Positions 17,187 to 26,646 of a stretch of 64,000 nucleotides of DNA are shown here, piece by piece. The notes under the pieces are model-generated. The model saw nothing but the letters and a program-made list of their open reading frames with translations. It ran no database searches and had not been told where the DNA came from. The stretch comes from Streptomyces geranii (GTDB lineage: Bacteria > Actinomycetota > Actinomycetes > Streptomycetales > Streptomycetaceae), in assembly GCF_002954775.1 (NCBI RefSeq), contig NZ_PJME01000013.1, positions 1 through 64,000 on the forward strand, in the 5' to 3' direction. The first letter of the stretch is position 1, and each line of letters opens with the position of its first letter. Both the position numbers and the translations under genes were made by a program.

Positions 17187-17222
17187 GTTCTCAGTCCCGC
17201 AACCGTTCTCAGTCCCGCAACC
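17187..17222. repeat. 18-base perfect tandem duplication across the sthA stop codon
   Basis: The unit GTTCTCAGTCCCGCAACC occurs twice head to tail. The copy nearest the gene contains the last codons and the stop of sthA; the second copy lies in the 3' untranslated region. It looks like a small replication slippage event. Confidence 0.85.
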
Positions 17223-18612
17223 GGTCGATCTGCCGCAGCTTGTTCGTCGCGTCCAGTGCCGCCACCTTGTAGGACTCCGCGAGCGTCGGGTAGTTGAAGA
17301 CCGCGTTGACCAGGTAGTCGACCGTGCCGCCGCAGCCCATCACGGACTGGCCGATGTGGATCAGCTCCGTCGCTCCCGTGCCGAAGCAGTGCACGCCGAG
17401 GAGTTTGCGGGTCTCCGGGCAGACCAGGAGCTTGAGCATGCCGTGGGAGTCGCCGATGATCTGGCCCCTGGCCAGTTCGCGGTAGCGGGAGATGCCCACC
17501 TCGAACGGGATGCTGTCCTCGGTGAGTTGGTCCTCGGTGCGGCCGATGAAGCTGATCTCGGGGATGGTGTAGATGCCGATGGGCTGGAGGTTGTGCATCT
17601 GGTCCACCGGCTCACCGCACGCGTGGTACGCCGCCGCCCTGCCCTGTTCCATCGAGGTCGCGGCGAGGGCCGGGAAACCGATGACGTCGCCGACGGCGTA
17701 AATGTGCGGCACCTCGGTGCGGTAATGCTCGTCGACCGTGATCCGGCCGCGTCGGTCCGCCGACAACCCGGCCTTGTCCAGGGTGAGTTCGTCGGTGAGG
17801 CCCTGGCGGCCCGCCGAGTACATCACGGCGTCGGCGGGGATCTTCTTGCCGCTCTCCAGGATCGTGAGGGTGCCCCGGGGGTGGCGTTCCACCGCCGCGA
17901 CCGTCTCGCCGAAGCGGAAGGTGACGGCCAGGTCCCGCAGGTGGTACTTGAGCGACTCGATCACCTCGACGTCGCACATGTCGAGCATCCCGGCCCGCTT
18001 CTCCACCACCGTGATCTTGCTGCCGAGTGCGGCGAACATACTGGCGTATTCCATCCCAATTACACCCGCACCGACTATGACCATGGAACGCGGGACCCGT
18101 TCCAGGTTGAGCACGTTGTCCGAGTCCAGGACGGTCTGCTGGTCGAACTCGACGCTGTCCGGGCGGGCCGGCCTGGTGCCGGTGGCGATGACGATGTGCT
18201 CGGCGCTCAACAGCCTTTCGTTGCCGTTCACTTCGGTCAGCGCCACGGTGTGGTCGTCGACGAAGCGGCCGGTGCCGGCGAACAGGGAGACATGGTTGCG
18301 GGACAGCTGGCTGCGGATGACGTCGACCTCGCGATCGACCACGTGCTCGGTGCGCGCGGTCAGGTCGGAGACGGTGATGTCCTCCTTGAGGCGGTAGCTC
18401 TGGCCGTACAGATCGCGCTGGGTGAGGCCGGTGAGGTAGAGAACCGCCTCGCGCAGGGTCTTGGAGGGGATGGTGCCGGTGTGGATGGAGACCCCACCGA
18501 CCATGTCGGGGCGGTCGATGACGGCGACCCGGCGGCCGAGCTTGGCCGCCGCGATGGCAGCCTTCTGGCCGCCCGGGCCGGATCCTATGACAAGCATGTC
18601 GAAGTCGGGCAC
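17209..18612 (-). CDS. sthA: Soluble (Si-specific) NAD(P)+ transhydrogenase
   Basis: 467 residues from GTG 18612; an upstream in-frame start at 18663 would add 17 residues of basic leader. It is a flavoprotein disulfide reductase-fold enzyme with FAD motif VIGSGPGGQKAAIAAAKLG at the N terminus, NAD(P) motif GAGVIGMEYASMFAALG near residue 180 and the YAVGDVIG segment. The usual CxxxxC redox pair is replaced by VSIHTGTIPSK, as in SthA proteins, so it is a transhydrogenase and not a dihydrolipoamide dehydrogenase. It balances NADH and NADPH pools. Length equals the E. coli enzyme. Confidence 0.9.
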   Translation of the reverse strand: MPDFDMLVIGSGPGGQKAAIAAAKLGRRVAVIDRPDMVGGVSIHTGTIPSKTLREAVLYLTGLTQRDLYGQSYRLKEDITVSDLTARTEHVVDREVDVIRSQLSRNHVSLFAGTGRFVDDHTVALTEVNGNERLLSAEHIVIATGTRPARPDSVEFDQQTVLDSDNVLNLERVPRSMVIVGAGVIGMEYASMFAALGSKITVVEKRAGMLDMCDVEVIESLKYHLRDLAVTFRFGETVAAVERHPRGTLTILESGKKIPADAVMYSAGRQGLTDELTLDKAGLSADRRGRITVDEHYRTEVPHIYAVGDVIGFPALAATSMEQGRAAAYHACGEPVDQMHNLQPIGIYTIPEISFIGRTEDQLTEDSIPFEVGISRYRELARGQIIGDSHGMLKLLVCPETRKLLGVHCFGTGATELIHIGQSVMGCGGTVDYLVNAVFNYPTLAESYKVAALDATNKLRQIDRLRD

Positions 18613-18683
18613 CCTGGTGAGTCTGTCAGCCCGGGACCGTCGTTCGAAAGGGTGAACGGGCAACGATTGACGTGCGCTTCACC

Positions 18684-20036
18684 CTAGGAAGGCTGCGGAG
18701 TGAGGCGTTCGAGGCCCTTGCGGTCGTAGTAGCGGGCCATCGCGAACCCGAAGAGCAGCGCGAGCGCCGTACCGATCGCGATCATGATCCAGGCGCGGGT
18801 CAGACCGGCGTCCCCCCGTGCGTCGAAGAAGAGGATCGCCCTTACCCCGTCGCCGAGTTGACGCATCGGCTCGAACGCCGACAGGAAACGGTAGAAGCCG
18901 GGGACCGCCTGCAGCGGGACCGTCGCCCCGGACGAGGGCAGGCCCAGGACGATGAACACGAACATCGACACGAGCTGGCCGATCCCGCCGAAGGCCGCGT
19001 TGATGGCCTGGACGCCGAGGCCGACCGCGAGGGTCGCGCAGTACGAGTACACCCACAGCAGGGGCAGATGGCTCGCGTCCATGTCGAGGACGGCGACGGT
19101 CGCGATCATCACCAGGGAGACGCTGAGGAGCGTGATCCCGGCGGTCATGCCCATCTTGAGCAGCAGCGTCTGGGTGCGGGTGATGGGCACGGTCGGGCGG
19201 CGCGTGTGCCAGGGGCCGATCTCGTTGTCGGCGTAACCGAGCGAGGTGTCCACCGCGTTGCTGATGACGTTGCCGCCCATGAACCCGGCCAGTACGAGCA
19301 GCAGCGTGTAGTAGAAGGCGGTCAGGCCCAGGCCGCTGTTGGTGCCGATCGGATGGCCGACCTGCGTGGTGACCGCGACCGGGTCGGCCAGCAGCAGCTT
19401 GGCCGTCGCGTCGGCCCGGGTCGCGCTTGCCGTGAGCTGCTTGCCGATGTTCTGCGAGGCCTGGTGGGCGGCGGCCGTGGTGATCTGACTGGCGAGCGAC
19501 GAACCGAGGCTGCCCTTGCCGGGGTTGGTGAGCACGGTCAGCGCCGGACGGGCGGTGGCGGTCGTGCCGGTCAGCGCGGCGACGGAGGTGGTGAAGCCCT
19601 CGGGGACGACCAGCGCGCCGTAGAGCTTGCCCGAGTCCAGCTCGTCCTGGGCCTCGGCGAGGGTCAGTTCACGCCACTCGGCCTTGTCACCGGCGGAGGT
19701 GTCGGTGGTGATGGCCCGGGTGATCTGCGTACCCAGGTTCTCCTTCTGCCCGGGCAGCGGCGCGTCCCGGTCGGCGTTGACGAGGCCGATGGGCAGGTCG
19801 TGCAGATCGCGGTTGGGGCTCACGATGCCGCCCATGTAGAGCAGCGACAGCAGCAGCGCGAGCAGCCCGGTCAGGACGGTAGGCAGCAGCCACAGCTTGG
19901 GGCGGCCCAGCAGCGCGCCGGCCCGCGCACGACCGCCGGGGGCCGGTCGGGGATCGGGTTCGGGGGCGGGTTCCGGGGTCGGTTCCGGGGTGGGTTCGGG
20001 GGTCGGGGATGCGGACGTACCGTCGTCGGCTGGCAT
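18684..20036 (-). CDS. YhgE/Pip- or DUF3533-type membrane protein (ABC-2-like permease)
   Basis: 450 residues from ATG 20036. An N-terminal cytoplasmic tail carries a PTPEP/PAPEP repeat (about residues 10-30), then one membrane helix near residues 43-62, an extracytoplasmic domain with the hallmark LPIGLVNADRDAP segment, and five or so membrane helices in the C-terminal half. This layout fits the YhgE/DUF3533 group related to ABC-2 permeases. It may move lipids or drugs; substrate unknown. The upstream TetR (20224-20802) is on the same strand and may control it. Confidence 0.8.
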   Translation of the reverse strand: MPADDGTSASPTPEPTPEPTPEPAPEPDPRPAPGGRARAGALLGRPKLWLLPTVLTGLLALLLSLLYMGGIVSPNRDLHDLPIGLVNADRDAPLPGQKENLGTQITRAITTDTSAGDKAEWRELTLAEAQDELDSGKLYGALVVPEGFTTSVAALTGTTATARPALTVLTNPGKGSLGSSLASQITTAAAHQASQNIGKQLTASATRADATAKLLLADPVAVTTQVGHPIGTNSGLGLTAFYYTLLLVLAGFMGGNVISNAVDTSLGYADNEIGPWHTRRPTVPITRTQTLLLKMGMTAGITLLSVSLVMIATVAVLDMDASHLPLLWVYSYCATLAVGLGVQAINAAFGGIGQLVSMFVFIVLGLPSSGATVPLQAVPGFYRFLSAFEPMRQLGDGVRAILFFDARGDAGLTRAWIMIAIGTALALLFGFAMARYYDRKGLERLTPQPS

Positions 20037-20223
20037 GGTTCTCCGGTGGCTCTGGGGGCTCAGGGGGGCTTTGAGATGCTTTGAGGTGGCTCTGGACGGG
20101 GGTGGTTGCCGCCCGTCCGGCCAGGATCGTGCGTACGGCGGCACGGCCGCGGGTGCGACTCGCCGGGCCTGCCGCGCCGACGACGTACGACCACGGGTCT
20201 ACGTCAGGACTACGACCCCGGTG

Positions 20224-20802
20224 CTACCCGCGCACCCGCACCCCGTCGAGGGCCACCGCGAGGACCCGGTCGCGCTGGGTGTCGTCGAGGAAGTTCGTCG
20301 AGGTGATGCCCGCGAGCATCCGCAACAGGTCGTCGAAGGTCATGTCCTCGCGCGCCTCCCCGGCCTCCTGCGCGCGCTCGAACAGCGGACCGCCCGCCTG
20401 GTACATCGACTCCCGGCAGGCCAGGAAGATGTCCGACTCGTGGTTCAGGGCCTCCCGGACGGCCCGTTTCGTCACCGTGTACCCGACGAAACGGCGCAGC
20501 CACGCGGTCAGCGCCTCCCACGCCGGACGGTCGGCGACCTCCAGCGCGAACCGGCACAGGGCGTCCACCTCGTCGGCGTAGACACTCTCGAAGAGATGCC
20601 GGCGGGTGGGGAAGTTGCGGTACAGCGTGCCGATCCCGACGCCCGCGCGCCGCGCGATGTCCTCCAGGGACGCGGCCGAGCCGTGCTCCGCGAAGGCCTC
20701 GCGCGCGGCGGCCAGCAGGGCGTCGTAGTTGCGCGCCGCGTCCTTGCGGTGCGGGCGCCGGCCCGCGACGAACTCGCTCACGGGGTACGACGCTGCCGTC
20801 AC
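20224..20802 (-). CDS. TetR-family transcriptional regulator
   Basis: 192 residues from GTG 20802, which has GGGAGG upstream. The HTH covers about residues 18-65, with ARNYDALLAAAREAFAEHG then ASLEDIARRAGVGIGTLYRNF and a C-terminal ligand domain. It is divergent from the DHA2 transporter gene at 21009. Two inverted repeats of the type GGAGG-N4-CCTCC lie in the gap, so it very likely represses itself, the transporter and perhaps the DUF3533 gene downstream of it. Confidence 0.92.
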   Translation of the reverse strand: MTAASYPVSEFVAGRRPHRKDAARNYDALLAAAREAFAEHGSAASLEDIARRAGVGIGTLYRNFPTRRHLFESVYADEVDALCRFALEVADRPAWEALTAWLRRFVGYTVTKRAVREALNHESDIFLACRESMYQAGGPLFERAQEAGEAREDMTFDDLLRMLAGITSTNFLDDTQRDRVLAVALDGVRVRG

Positions 20803-20846
20803 GGTTGCCTCCCTGGCCGAACCGGATGTGGACCTCCGGTATTGAA

Positions 20847-20887
20847 GCGGAGGAGTGCCTCCGCTAGAGTGGAGGCGTACCTCCACT
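20847..20887. promoter_or_regulatory. Twin TetR operators (GGAGG-N4-CCTCC)
   Basis: Two perfect inverted repeats: GCGGAGG-AGTG-CCTCCGC (20847-20864) and AGTGGAGG-CGTA-CCTCCACT (20868-20887). Both share GGAGG-N4-CCTCC and their centres are 22 bases apart, about two helical turns. They lie between the divergent TetR and MFS genes. Confidence 0.7.
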
Positions 20888-21008
20888 TTAGCAGTCGGGG
20901 CGTGTTCCCCCTGTGCCACGTACGGCCGTACGCATCGCAGGCATGCGCGAACGCGGCCCCCGTCACCACGCCTCCTACTCCGCCACCTCTGTTCGGAGAT
21001 GCCCTTCC

Positions 21009-22478
21009 ATGCCCCGCAAGTCCACCGGCACGCCCGTTGCCACCCGCTCCACCCGTCTCACCTTCGCCGTCCTCGCCACCGGCGCGGGCGTGTTCTCCAT
21101 GCTCCAGTCGCTGATCGCGCCCGCCCTGCCGACCGTCCAACGTGCCCTGGACACCTCGCAGTCCACCGCGACCTGGGTGATGACGGCCTTCCTGCTGTCC
21201 GCCTCGATCTTCACCCCGATCCTCGGCCGCGTCGGCGACCTGATCGGCAAGAAGCGCACCCTCGTCGCCGTACTCGTCGTCGTCACCCTCAGCTGTCTGC
21301 TCGCCGCGCTCGCGCCGAACATCGGCGTACTGATCTTCGCCCGGGTCGTCCAGGGCGCGGGCGGCGCGCTGTTCCCGCTGTCGTTCGGCATCATCCGGGA
21401 CGAGTTCCCGACGGGCGAGGTCAGCGGCAGCATCAGCAACCTGTCCGCCGTGATCGCCGCCGGCGGCGGTGTCGGCATGGTGGCCGCCGGGCCGATCGTG
21501 ACCGCGCTCGACTTCCGCTGGCTGTTCTGGCTGCCCGTCGGCGTCGTCGCCGTCACCACGCTCATCGCCCTGCGCTACGTCCCCGAGTCGCCCAACAGGG
21601 CGGCGGGGCGCGTCGGTTGGCTCGGTGCCGTCCTGCTGTCCGGCTGGCTGGTCGCCCTGCTGCTGCCGCTCAGCCAGGCGACCCGGTGGGGCTGGGGCTC
21701 GGGCCGGACCGTCGGCCTGTTCGCCACCGCCGTACTCCTGTTCGCCCTCTGGCTGTTCGCCGAGGCCCGCTCCCGCAACCCGCTCATCGACCTGAAGGTC
21801 ATGCGTCTACCCGCCGTGCGGACGACGAACACCGCCGCGCTGCTCTTCGGCGCGGGCATGTACTCGATCTGGTCCTTCCTCCCCGGCTTCGTCCAGACCC
21901 CCGCCTCGGCCGGCTACGGCTTCGGCGCGAGCGTCACCTCCGCCGGACTGCTCATGCTGCCGATGCTGATCGCGATGTTCCTCTCGGGCGTCGTCGGCGG
22001 CCGGCTGACACCGGTCCTGGGCGCCAGGAAACTCCTCACCGCCGGTGCCGCCCTCGGCGCCCTGGCCTGCGGCTTCCTCACCCTCTGGCACGACGAGAAA
22101 TGGCAGGTCGCCTTCGTGGCAGGCGTCTTCGGCCTCGGCATCGGACTGGCCTTCGCCTCGATGGCCAACCTGATCGTCGGCAGCGTCCCGCCCGAGCAGA
22201 CCGGCGCGGCGACCGGCATGAACGCCAACGTCCGCACCATCGGCGGCTCCATAGGCGCGGCGCTGACCAGCGTCCTGGTCACGGGCAGCCTCCAGCCCTC
22301 GGGCCTCCCGTACGAATCCGGCTACACCCACGGCTTCGCCCTGCTGACCCTCCTCTGCCTCGCCGCCGCCCTGGCCGCCCTCCTCGTCCCGACGGCCCGC
22401 ACCGGCGGCCCCCTCGGCACGGCCAGGACCGCCTCCGGAACATCACCCGCACAGCCCGAAACCGCCGCCCGCAACTGA
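21009..22478 (+). CDS. MFS drug:H+ antiporter, DHA2 (14-helix) family
   Basis: 489 residues from ATG 21009. It has the DHA2 layout with 13-14 predicted helices. Motif A is GRVGDLIGKKRT between helices 2 and 3, and an RVVQGAGGALFPL motif follows in helix 4. An alternative ATG at 20943 would add 22 residues. The divergent TetR gene and shared operators suggest an inducible efflux pump for a toxic compound or antibiotic; the substrate is not predictable. Confidence 0.92.
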   Translation: MPRKSTGTPVATRSTRLTFAVLATGAGVFSMLQSLIAPALPTVQRALDTSQSTATWVMTAFLLSASIFTPILGRVGDLIGKKRTLVAVLVVVTLSCLLAALAPNIGVLIFARVVQGAGGALFPLSFGIIRDEFPTGEVSGSISNLSAVIAAGGGVGMVAAGPIVTALDFRWLFWLPVGVVAVTTLIALRYVPESPNRAAGRVGWLGAVLLSGWLVALLLPLSQATRWGWGSGRTVGLFATAVLLFALWLFAEARSRNPLIDLKVMRLPAVRTTNTAALLFGAGMYSIWSFLPGFVQTPASAGYGFGASVTSAGLLMLPMLIAMFLSGVVGGRLTPVLGARKLLTAGAALGALACGFLTLWHDEKWQVAFVAGVFGLGIGLAFASMANLIVGSVPPEQTGAATGMNANVRTIGGSIGAALTSVLVTGSLQPSGLPYESGYTHGFALLTLLCLAAALAALLVPTARTGGPLGTARTASGTSPAQPETAARN

Positions 22479-22538
22479 CCCACCCCGTGTCGTACGGTCG
22501 TCAGGCCGCCGCCCGTACAACACAGGGAGCCCCCTCCG

Positions 22539-23126
22539 ATGCCGGACGCAGCCGCCAGGACGCCCATCCACGTCGAACGCCTGACCCCGGACCGCTGGGA
22601 CGACTTCGCCGCCCTCTGCCGGCGGATGGGCGGAAACCGGGGGTGCTGGTGCGTGTGGTGGCGCGAGGTGAAGGGCGAGCCCCGCACGGGACCCCGGCGA
22701 GCCGAGGCCCAGGGCCTGCTCGCGGCCGGTCGCTTCCCCGGGCTGCTCGCCTACGTCGGACAAGAACCCGTCGGCTGGTGCGCCCTGGACCGGCGGGACG
22801 CCTACCCCCGGCTCGACACCACCCGCGACACGGCCCCCGCCCCGGACAGCGGCGCCGACACCTGGGTGCTGCCCTGCTTCTTCGTACCGGAGGAGTGGCG
22901 GCACCGGGGTGTACAGCGTGCCCTGCTCGCCGCCGCGCTCGACGAGGTCGCCCGGCGCGGCGCGTCGGCCGTCGAGGCGGTCCCCGTCGACCCGGCCACG
23001 AAGAACCGGACCGCCTCGGCCTCGTACACCGGCACCCTGCCCTTCTTCCTGGCCGCCGGCTTCACCGAGGTCGCACGGCCGACCCCCAAGGGGCGAGTGC
23101 TCGTACGCCGCCTGCTGGGCCCCTGA
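22539..23126 (+). CDS. GNAT-family N-acetyltransferase
   Basis: 195 residues. The acetyl-CoA binding region is in the middle: VLPCFFVPEEWRHRGVQRALL, where the R-x-x-G-x loop is HRGVQRA rather than the perfect R/Q-x-x-G-x-G/A, near residue 125. An N-terminal segment GGNRGCWCVWWRE resembles the short GNAT proteins often annotated as acting on small molecules. It is 60 bases after the MFS gene and may be co-transcribed with it. Substrate unknown. Confidence 0.85.
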   Translation: MPDAAARTPIHVERLTPDRWDDFAALCRRMGGNRGCWCVWWREVKGEPRTGPRRAEAQGLLAAGRFPGLLAYVGQEPVGWCALDRRDAYPRLDTTRDTAPAPDSGADTWVLPCFFVPEEWRHRGVQRALLAAALDEVARRGASAVEAVPVDPATKNRTASASYTGTLPFFLAAGFTEVARPTPKGRVLVRRLLGP

Positions 23127-23244
23127 CCGCAGGGGCGCGCGTCAGCCTCCGCGCACCTGGGCCGTCAGCAGCCGGAGCGACTGCTTCGCCGGCGCGTCCT
23201 GTTCCTCCGGCACAGGACGCGAGCGCGGGCCCGGTACGGCCGGG

Positions 23245-24252
<1,008 letters not shown>

Positions 24253-24482
24253 CGTGCTCACTTCCTCTCCAGGAGTGCACGCAGGAACGTCCCTGTAAGA
24301 GAACGAGTCTCGACCGCCGCGTGTTCCGGAGTGCCCCGGGCAATCGCGCGGCCGTCGCCGGTCCCGCCCCCCGACGACGATGCGGTCCTTCACCCCTTCG
24401 ACCTTAGGACAGCGCAGGGCGTGGGGTTGCCGAATCGTTATCGGGTTTCCGGGGGCGGGAGGCCGCCGCGTCGGCTGCCGGG

Positions 24483-24875
24483 TCAGCAGTCGCGGAACTC
24501 CGGTGACTGGTTGAGGATCTGCGAGCGGAGCGAGGTGAAGCGGGCGTACGTCTCGCCGGCCTGGGCGCCGGGGTGGAAGGCCGCCACCCGGTGGCAGTTC
24601 TGGAAGGCGAGCGCGATGCCGAAGTGCCGCTCCAGGCTGCCCCGGATCGCGTCGCTGGCCAGCGCCCGCAGCAGCTGGCCGCGCTCCTGCTCGGAGGGCG
24701 GCGGGGTCTGGTTGTCGGCGAACTCGGCGGTGCCGCCCTGGAGTTCGGAGGCGAGGCCCGCGACCAGGTTGTAGGCGTAGGGGAGCGAGGTGCGGACGGT
24801 TTCCACGAAGTCGTCCTCGCGGATGTCACCCTGCTCGGCTTCGGCGAGCAGCTGGGGGGAGACGTCGAGCGACAT
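24483..24875 (-). CDS. Conserved hypothetical protein downstream of the ParA/CooC-like ATPase
   Basis: 130 residues, soluble, starting 48 bases after the ATPase gene on the same strand. It begins with an acidic helical segment (QLLAEAEQGDIREDDFVETV), contains TSLPYAYNLV and ADNQTPPPSEQERGQLLRAL, and ends in NQSPEFRDC with a C-terminal cysteine. Another Cys is in FQNCHRV. I do not recognise a characterised family. The pairing with a nucleotide-binding protein and a Zur-like box upstream of the pair suggests a joint role under metal limitation (inferred). Confidence 0.75.
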   Translation of the reverse strand: MSLDVSPQLLAEAEQGDIREDDFVETVRTSLPYAYNLVAGLASELQGGTAEFADNQTPPPSEQERGQLLRALASDAIRGSLERHFGIALAFQNCHRVAAFHPGAQAGETYARFTSLRSQILNQSPEFRDC

Positions 24876-24923
24876 GAGGGAGGTTCCTGTTCTTTCGTTC
24901 TCGCGGACGGTGTCTGTGGGGGG

Positions 24924-25874
24924 TCAGAGAAGAGCGGTGGGCCCGTGCACGAACTCCGGGTCCACCTGCTCGGCCAGGTCAAGGCCCGTCGCCGTGTTCG
25001 CCCACGCGCGGGCGTTGCGCAGATGGAACTCCACGGCGTGCCGCTGGAAGGCCGCCCAGTCCTTGACGCGGGCGTCGACCGCGTCCTTGAGCTGGTTCAG
25101 CGCGTGCAGGTTCTGCGGCTCCAACTCGCCCTGGTCGCGCCCCTGTTCGGCGGCGCGCACCCAGGAGGACTGGACGAGGTGGGTGAGCAGGTGGTCGCCG
25201 GTCTCCTCCTTGAGGAAGAGCAGGTCGTCCTCGCCGGTGACCTTGTTGCCGATCACCGCGAGCGGGACCCCGAACTCCTGGGCGTGGTCGCGGTACTGGC
25301 GGTAGACGGAGACGCCCTTTCGGGTCGGCTCGGCCACCAGGAAGGTCATGTCGAACCGGGTGAACAGCCCGGAGGCGAAGGCGTCCGCGCCGGCGGTCAT
25401 GTCGACGACGACGTACTCGCCGGGGCCGTCGACGAGATGGTTGAGGTACAGCTCCACCGCGCCGAGCTTGGAGTGGTAGCAGGCCACGCCCAGGTCGCTC
25501 TCCTGGAAGGCGCCGGTCGCCATCAGCGGTACACCGCCCACGCGTTCGACGTGCCGCGCGTGGATCTCGTCGTCGCCGAGCGGACGCAGCAGCCGGGAGC
25601 CACGGCCGGCCGGGGTCGTCTTGACCATGGCCTCGCGCGACTCGATGCGCGGGTTGGTGCCGCGCAGGAAGTCCTTGATGTCCCCGAGGTGGGCGCTGAG
25701 CGGCGGGGCCGCGAAGGAGTCGCCGTCGACCGGGTCGAGCGCCTCGGCGAGATGCTGGTTGATGTCGCCGTCGACGGCGAGCACGGCCGCCCCGGAGCGG
25801 GCGAGATGGCGGGAGAACAGGGCGGACAGCGTGGTCTTGCCACTGCCGCCCTTGCCGACGAACGCGACGCGCAT
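24924..25874 (-). CDS. ParA/CooC/ArsA-like P-loop ATPase
   Basis: 316 residues from ATG 25874. The deviant Walker A motif GKGGSGKTTLS lies at residues 7-17, DGDINQH follows at about 39 and VVVDMTAG (Walker B region) near residue 150. This places it with the SIMIBI class (CooC, MinD, ArsA), closest in style to CooC-type metal-centre maturation ATPases because it starts directly with the P-loop. A 13-of-15 match to the streptomycete Zur box is found 17 bases upstream. It is followed by a small conserved gene. The client is unknown. Confidence 0.85.
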   Translation of the reverse strand: MRVAFVGKGGSGKTTLSALFSRHLARSGAAVLAVDGDINQHLAEALDPVDGDSFAAPPLSAHLGDIKDFLRGTNPRIESREAMVKTTPAGRGSRLLRPLGDDEIHARHVERVGGVPLMATGAFQESDLGVACYHSKLGAVELYLNHLVDGPGEYVVVDMTAGADAFASGLFTRFDMTFLVAEPTRKGVSVYRQYRDHAQEFGVPLAVIGNKVTGEDDLLFLKEETGDHLLTHLVQSSWVRAAEQGRDQGELEPQNLHALNQLKDAVDARVKDWAAFQRHAVEFHLRNARAWANTATGLDLAEQVDPEFVHGPTALL

Positions 25875-25890
25875 CAGTCGCCCATCTTTT

Positions 25891-25905
25891 TGAAAATGAA
25901 TGTCA
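25891..25905. promoter_or_regulatory. Zur-like box upstream of the ATPase gene
   Basis: TGAAAATGAATGTCA matches the streptomycete zinc-uptake-regulator consensus TGAAAATGATTTTCA at 13 of 15 positions. It lies 17-31 bases before the ATPase start codon, in an AT-richer stretch that should contain the promoter. Repression by Zn-Zur is inferred. Confidence 0.55.
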
Positions 25906-25967
25906 TGTGGCAGGTTTTTATGCGGCTCCTGAGGATCTGTCAAATCGCCACACTCAATGCTCGCTCT

Positions 25968-26001
25968 TTGTTCGATCGACTTAAATGCATATGATCTGCA
26001 A
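25968..26001 (+). promoter_or_regulatory. Promoter of a probably leaderless mRNA (GNAT gene)
   Basis: TTGTTC (25968-25973) and TATGAT (25990-25995) are spaced by 16 bases and resemble -35/-10 elements. The predicted start of transcription, 6-7 bases past the -10, coincides with the GTG start codon at 26002. No ribosome site precedes that codon. Confidence 0.5.
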
Positions 26002-26538
26002 GTGCATGAGTACCGCATCAGGACGGCGACCCCCGACGACCTCGACGGCGCGCGGGCGGTCATGCTCGACACCGTCTACCGCGACTTCGAAACGGGTTAC
26101 GTGCCCCGCTGGCACGGCGACATCGTCGACCCCGGGGCCGCCTATCTCGCGCCGGTCCGCCACACCCTCCTGGTCGCGGTCGACGAACGCGACGCGAGCG
26201 TCGTGGCCACCGCCGCCCTCGACTCGCGCGGCCCGCTCCACCCGCCGAACCCGCGCCACGTCGCCGAGCGCTACCCGTCCGGCGCCACCGCGCAACTGCG
26301 CCGGGTGTACGTCCGCCCCGAACACCGCAGGCGCGGCCTCGCCCGGCGGCTCGTCACCGAACTGCTGGCCTTCGCGGCGGCCGACGGCGGCTATCGCGCG
26401 GTGTATCTGCACACCGATCCGGCCGTGACCGGCGCCGAGGGGTTCTGGCGGTCGCTCGGCAAGGTCGTGCACGACGAGCGTGAGGACGCGGGTGGCGGGC
26501 AGAGCGTCGTCCACTTCGAGGTTCCGCTGGAGCGTTGA
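26002..26538 (+). CDS. GNAT-family N-acetyltransferase
   Basis: 178 residues if GTG 26002 is used. The fold begins at residue 2 (HEYRIRTATPDDL), and the acetyl-CoA motif is QLRRVYVRPEHRRRGLARRLV with the R-R-x-G-L-A loop near residue 108. A longer reading from 25957 would include promoter-like sequence and was rejected. It is divergent from the Zur-boxed ATPase gene and ends 27 bases before a second Zur-like box. Substrate unknown. Confidence 0.85.
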   Translation: MHEYRIRTATPDDLDGARAVMLDTVYRDFETGYVPRWHGDIVDPGAAYLAPVRHTLLVAVDERDASVVATAALDSRGPLHPPNPRHVAERYPSGATAQLRRVYVRPEHRRRGLARRLVTELLAFAAADGGYRAVYLHTDPAVTGAEGFWRSLGKVVHDEREDAGGGQSVVHFEVPLER

Positions 26539-26565
26539 TCGCAGGCGATCACCCCGGCTGGCTAC

Positions 26566-26580
26566 TGGAAATGATAATCA
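26566..26580. promoter_or_regulatory. Zur-like box upstream of the SBP transporter operon
   Basis: TGGAAATGATAATCA matches the Zur consensus TGAAAATGATTTTCA at 12 of 15 positions, and its core ATGATAATCAT is an 11-base palindrome. It precedes the SBP start by 66 bases. A Fur-family regulator, most likely Zur, is inferred. Confidence 0.55.
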
Positions 26581-26646
26581 TATAGAGTCCAGTTTTCGTG
26601 CGGCGTACGTCCGTGCCGCCCCGCTCCTTTCACAGAACTGAGGATC

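Noticed and set aside
26566..26580. Reading the box as an E. coli-type Fur site or a DmdR iron box
   Set aside because: The core resembles Fur boxes, but the spacing and the partner site at 25891 fit the streptomycete Zur consensus better, and neither resembles the TTAGGTTAGGCTAACC-type iron box.
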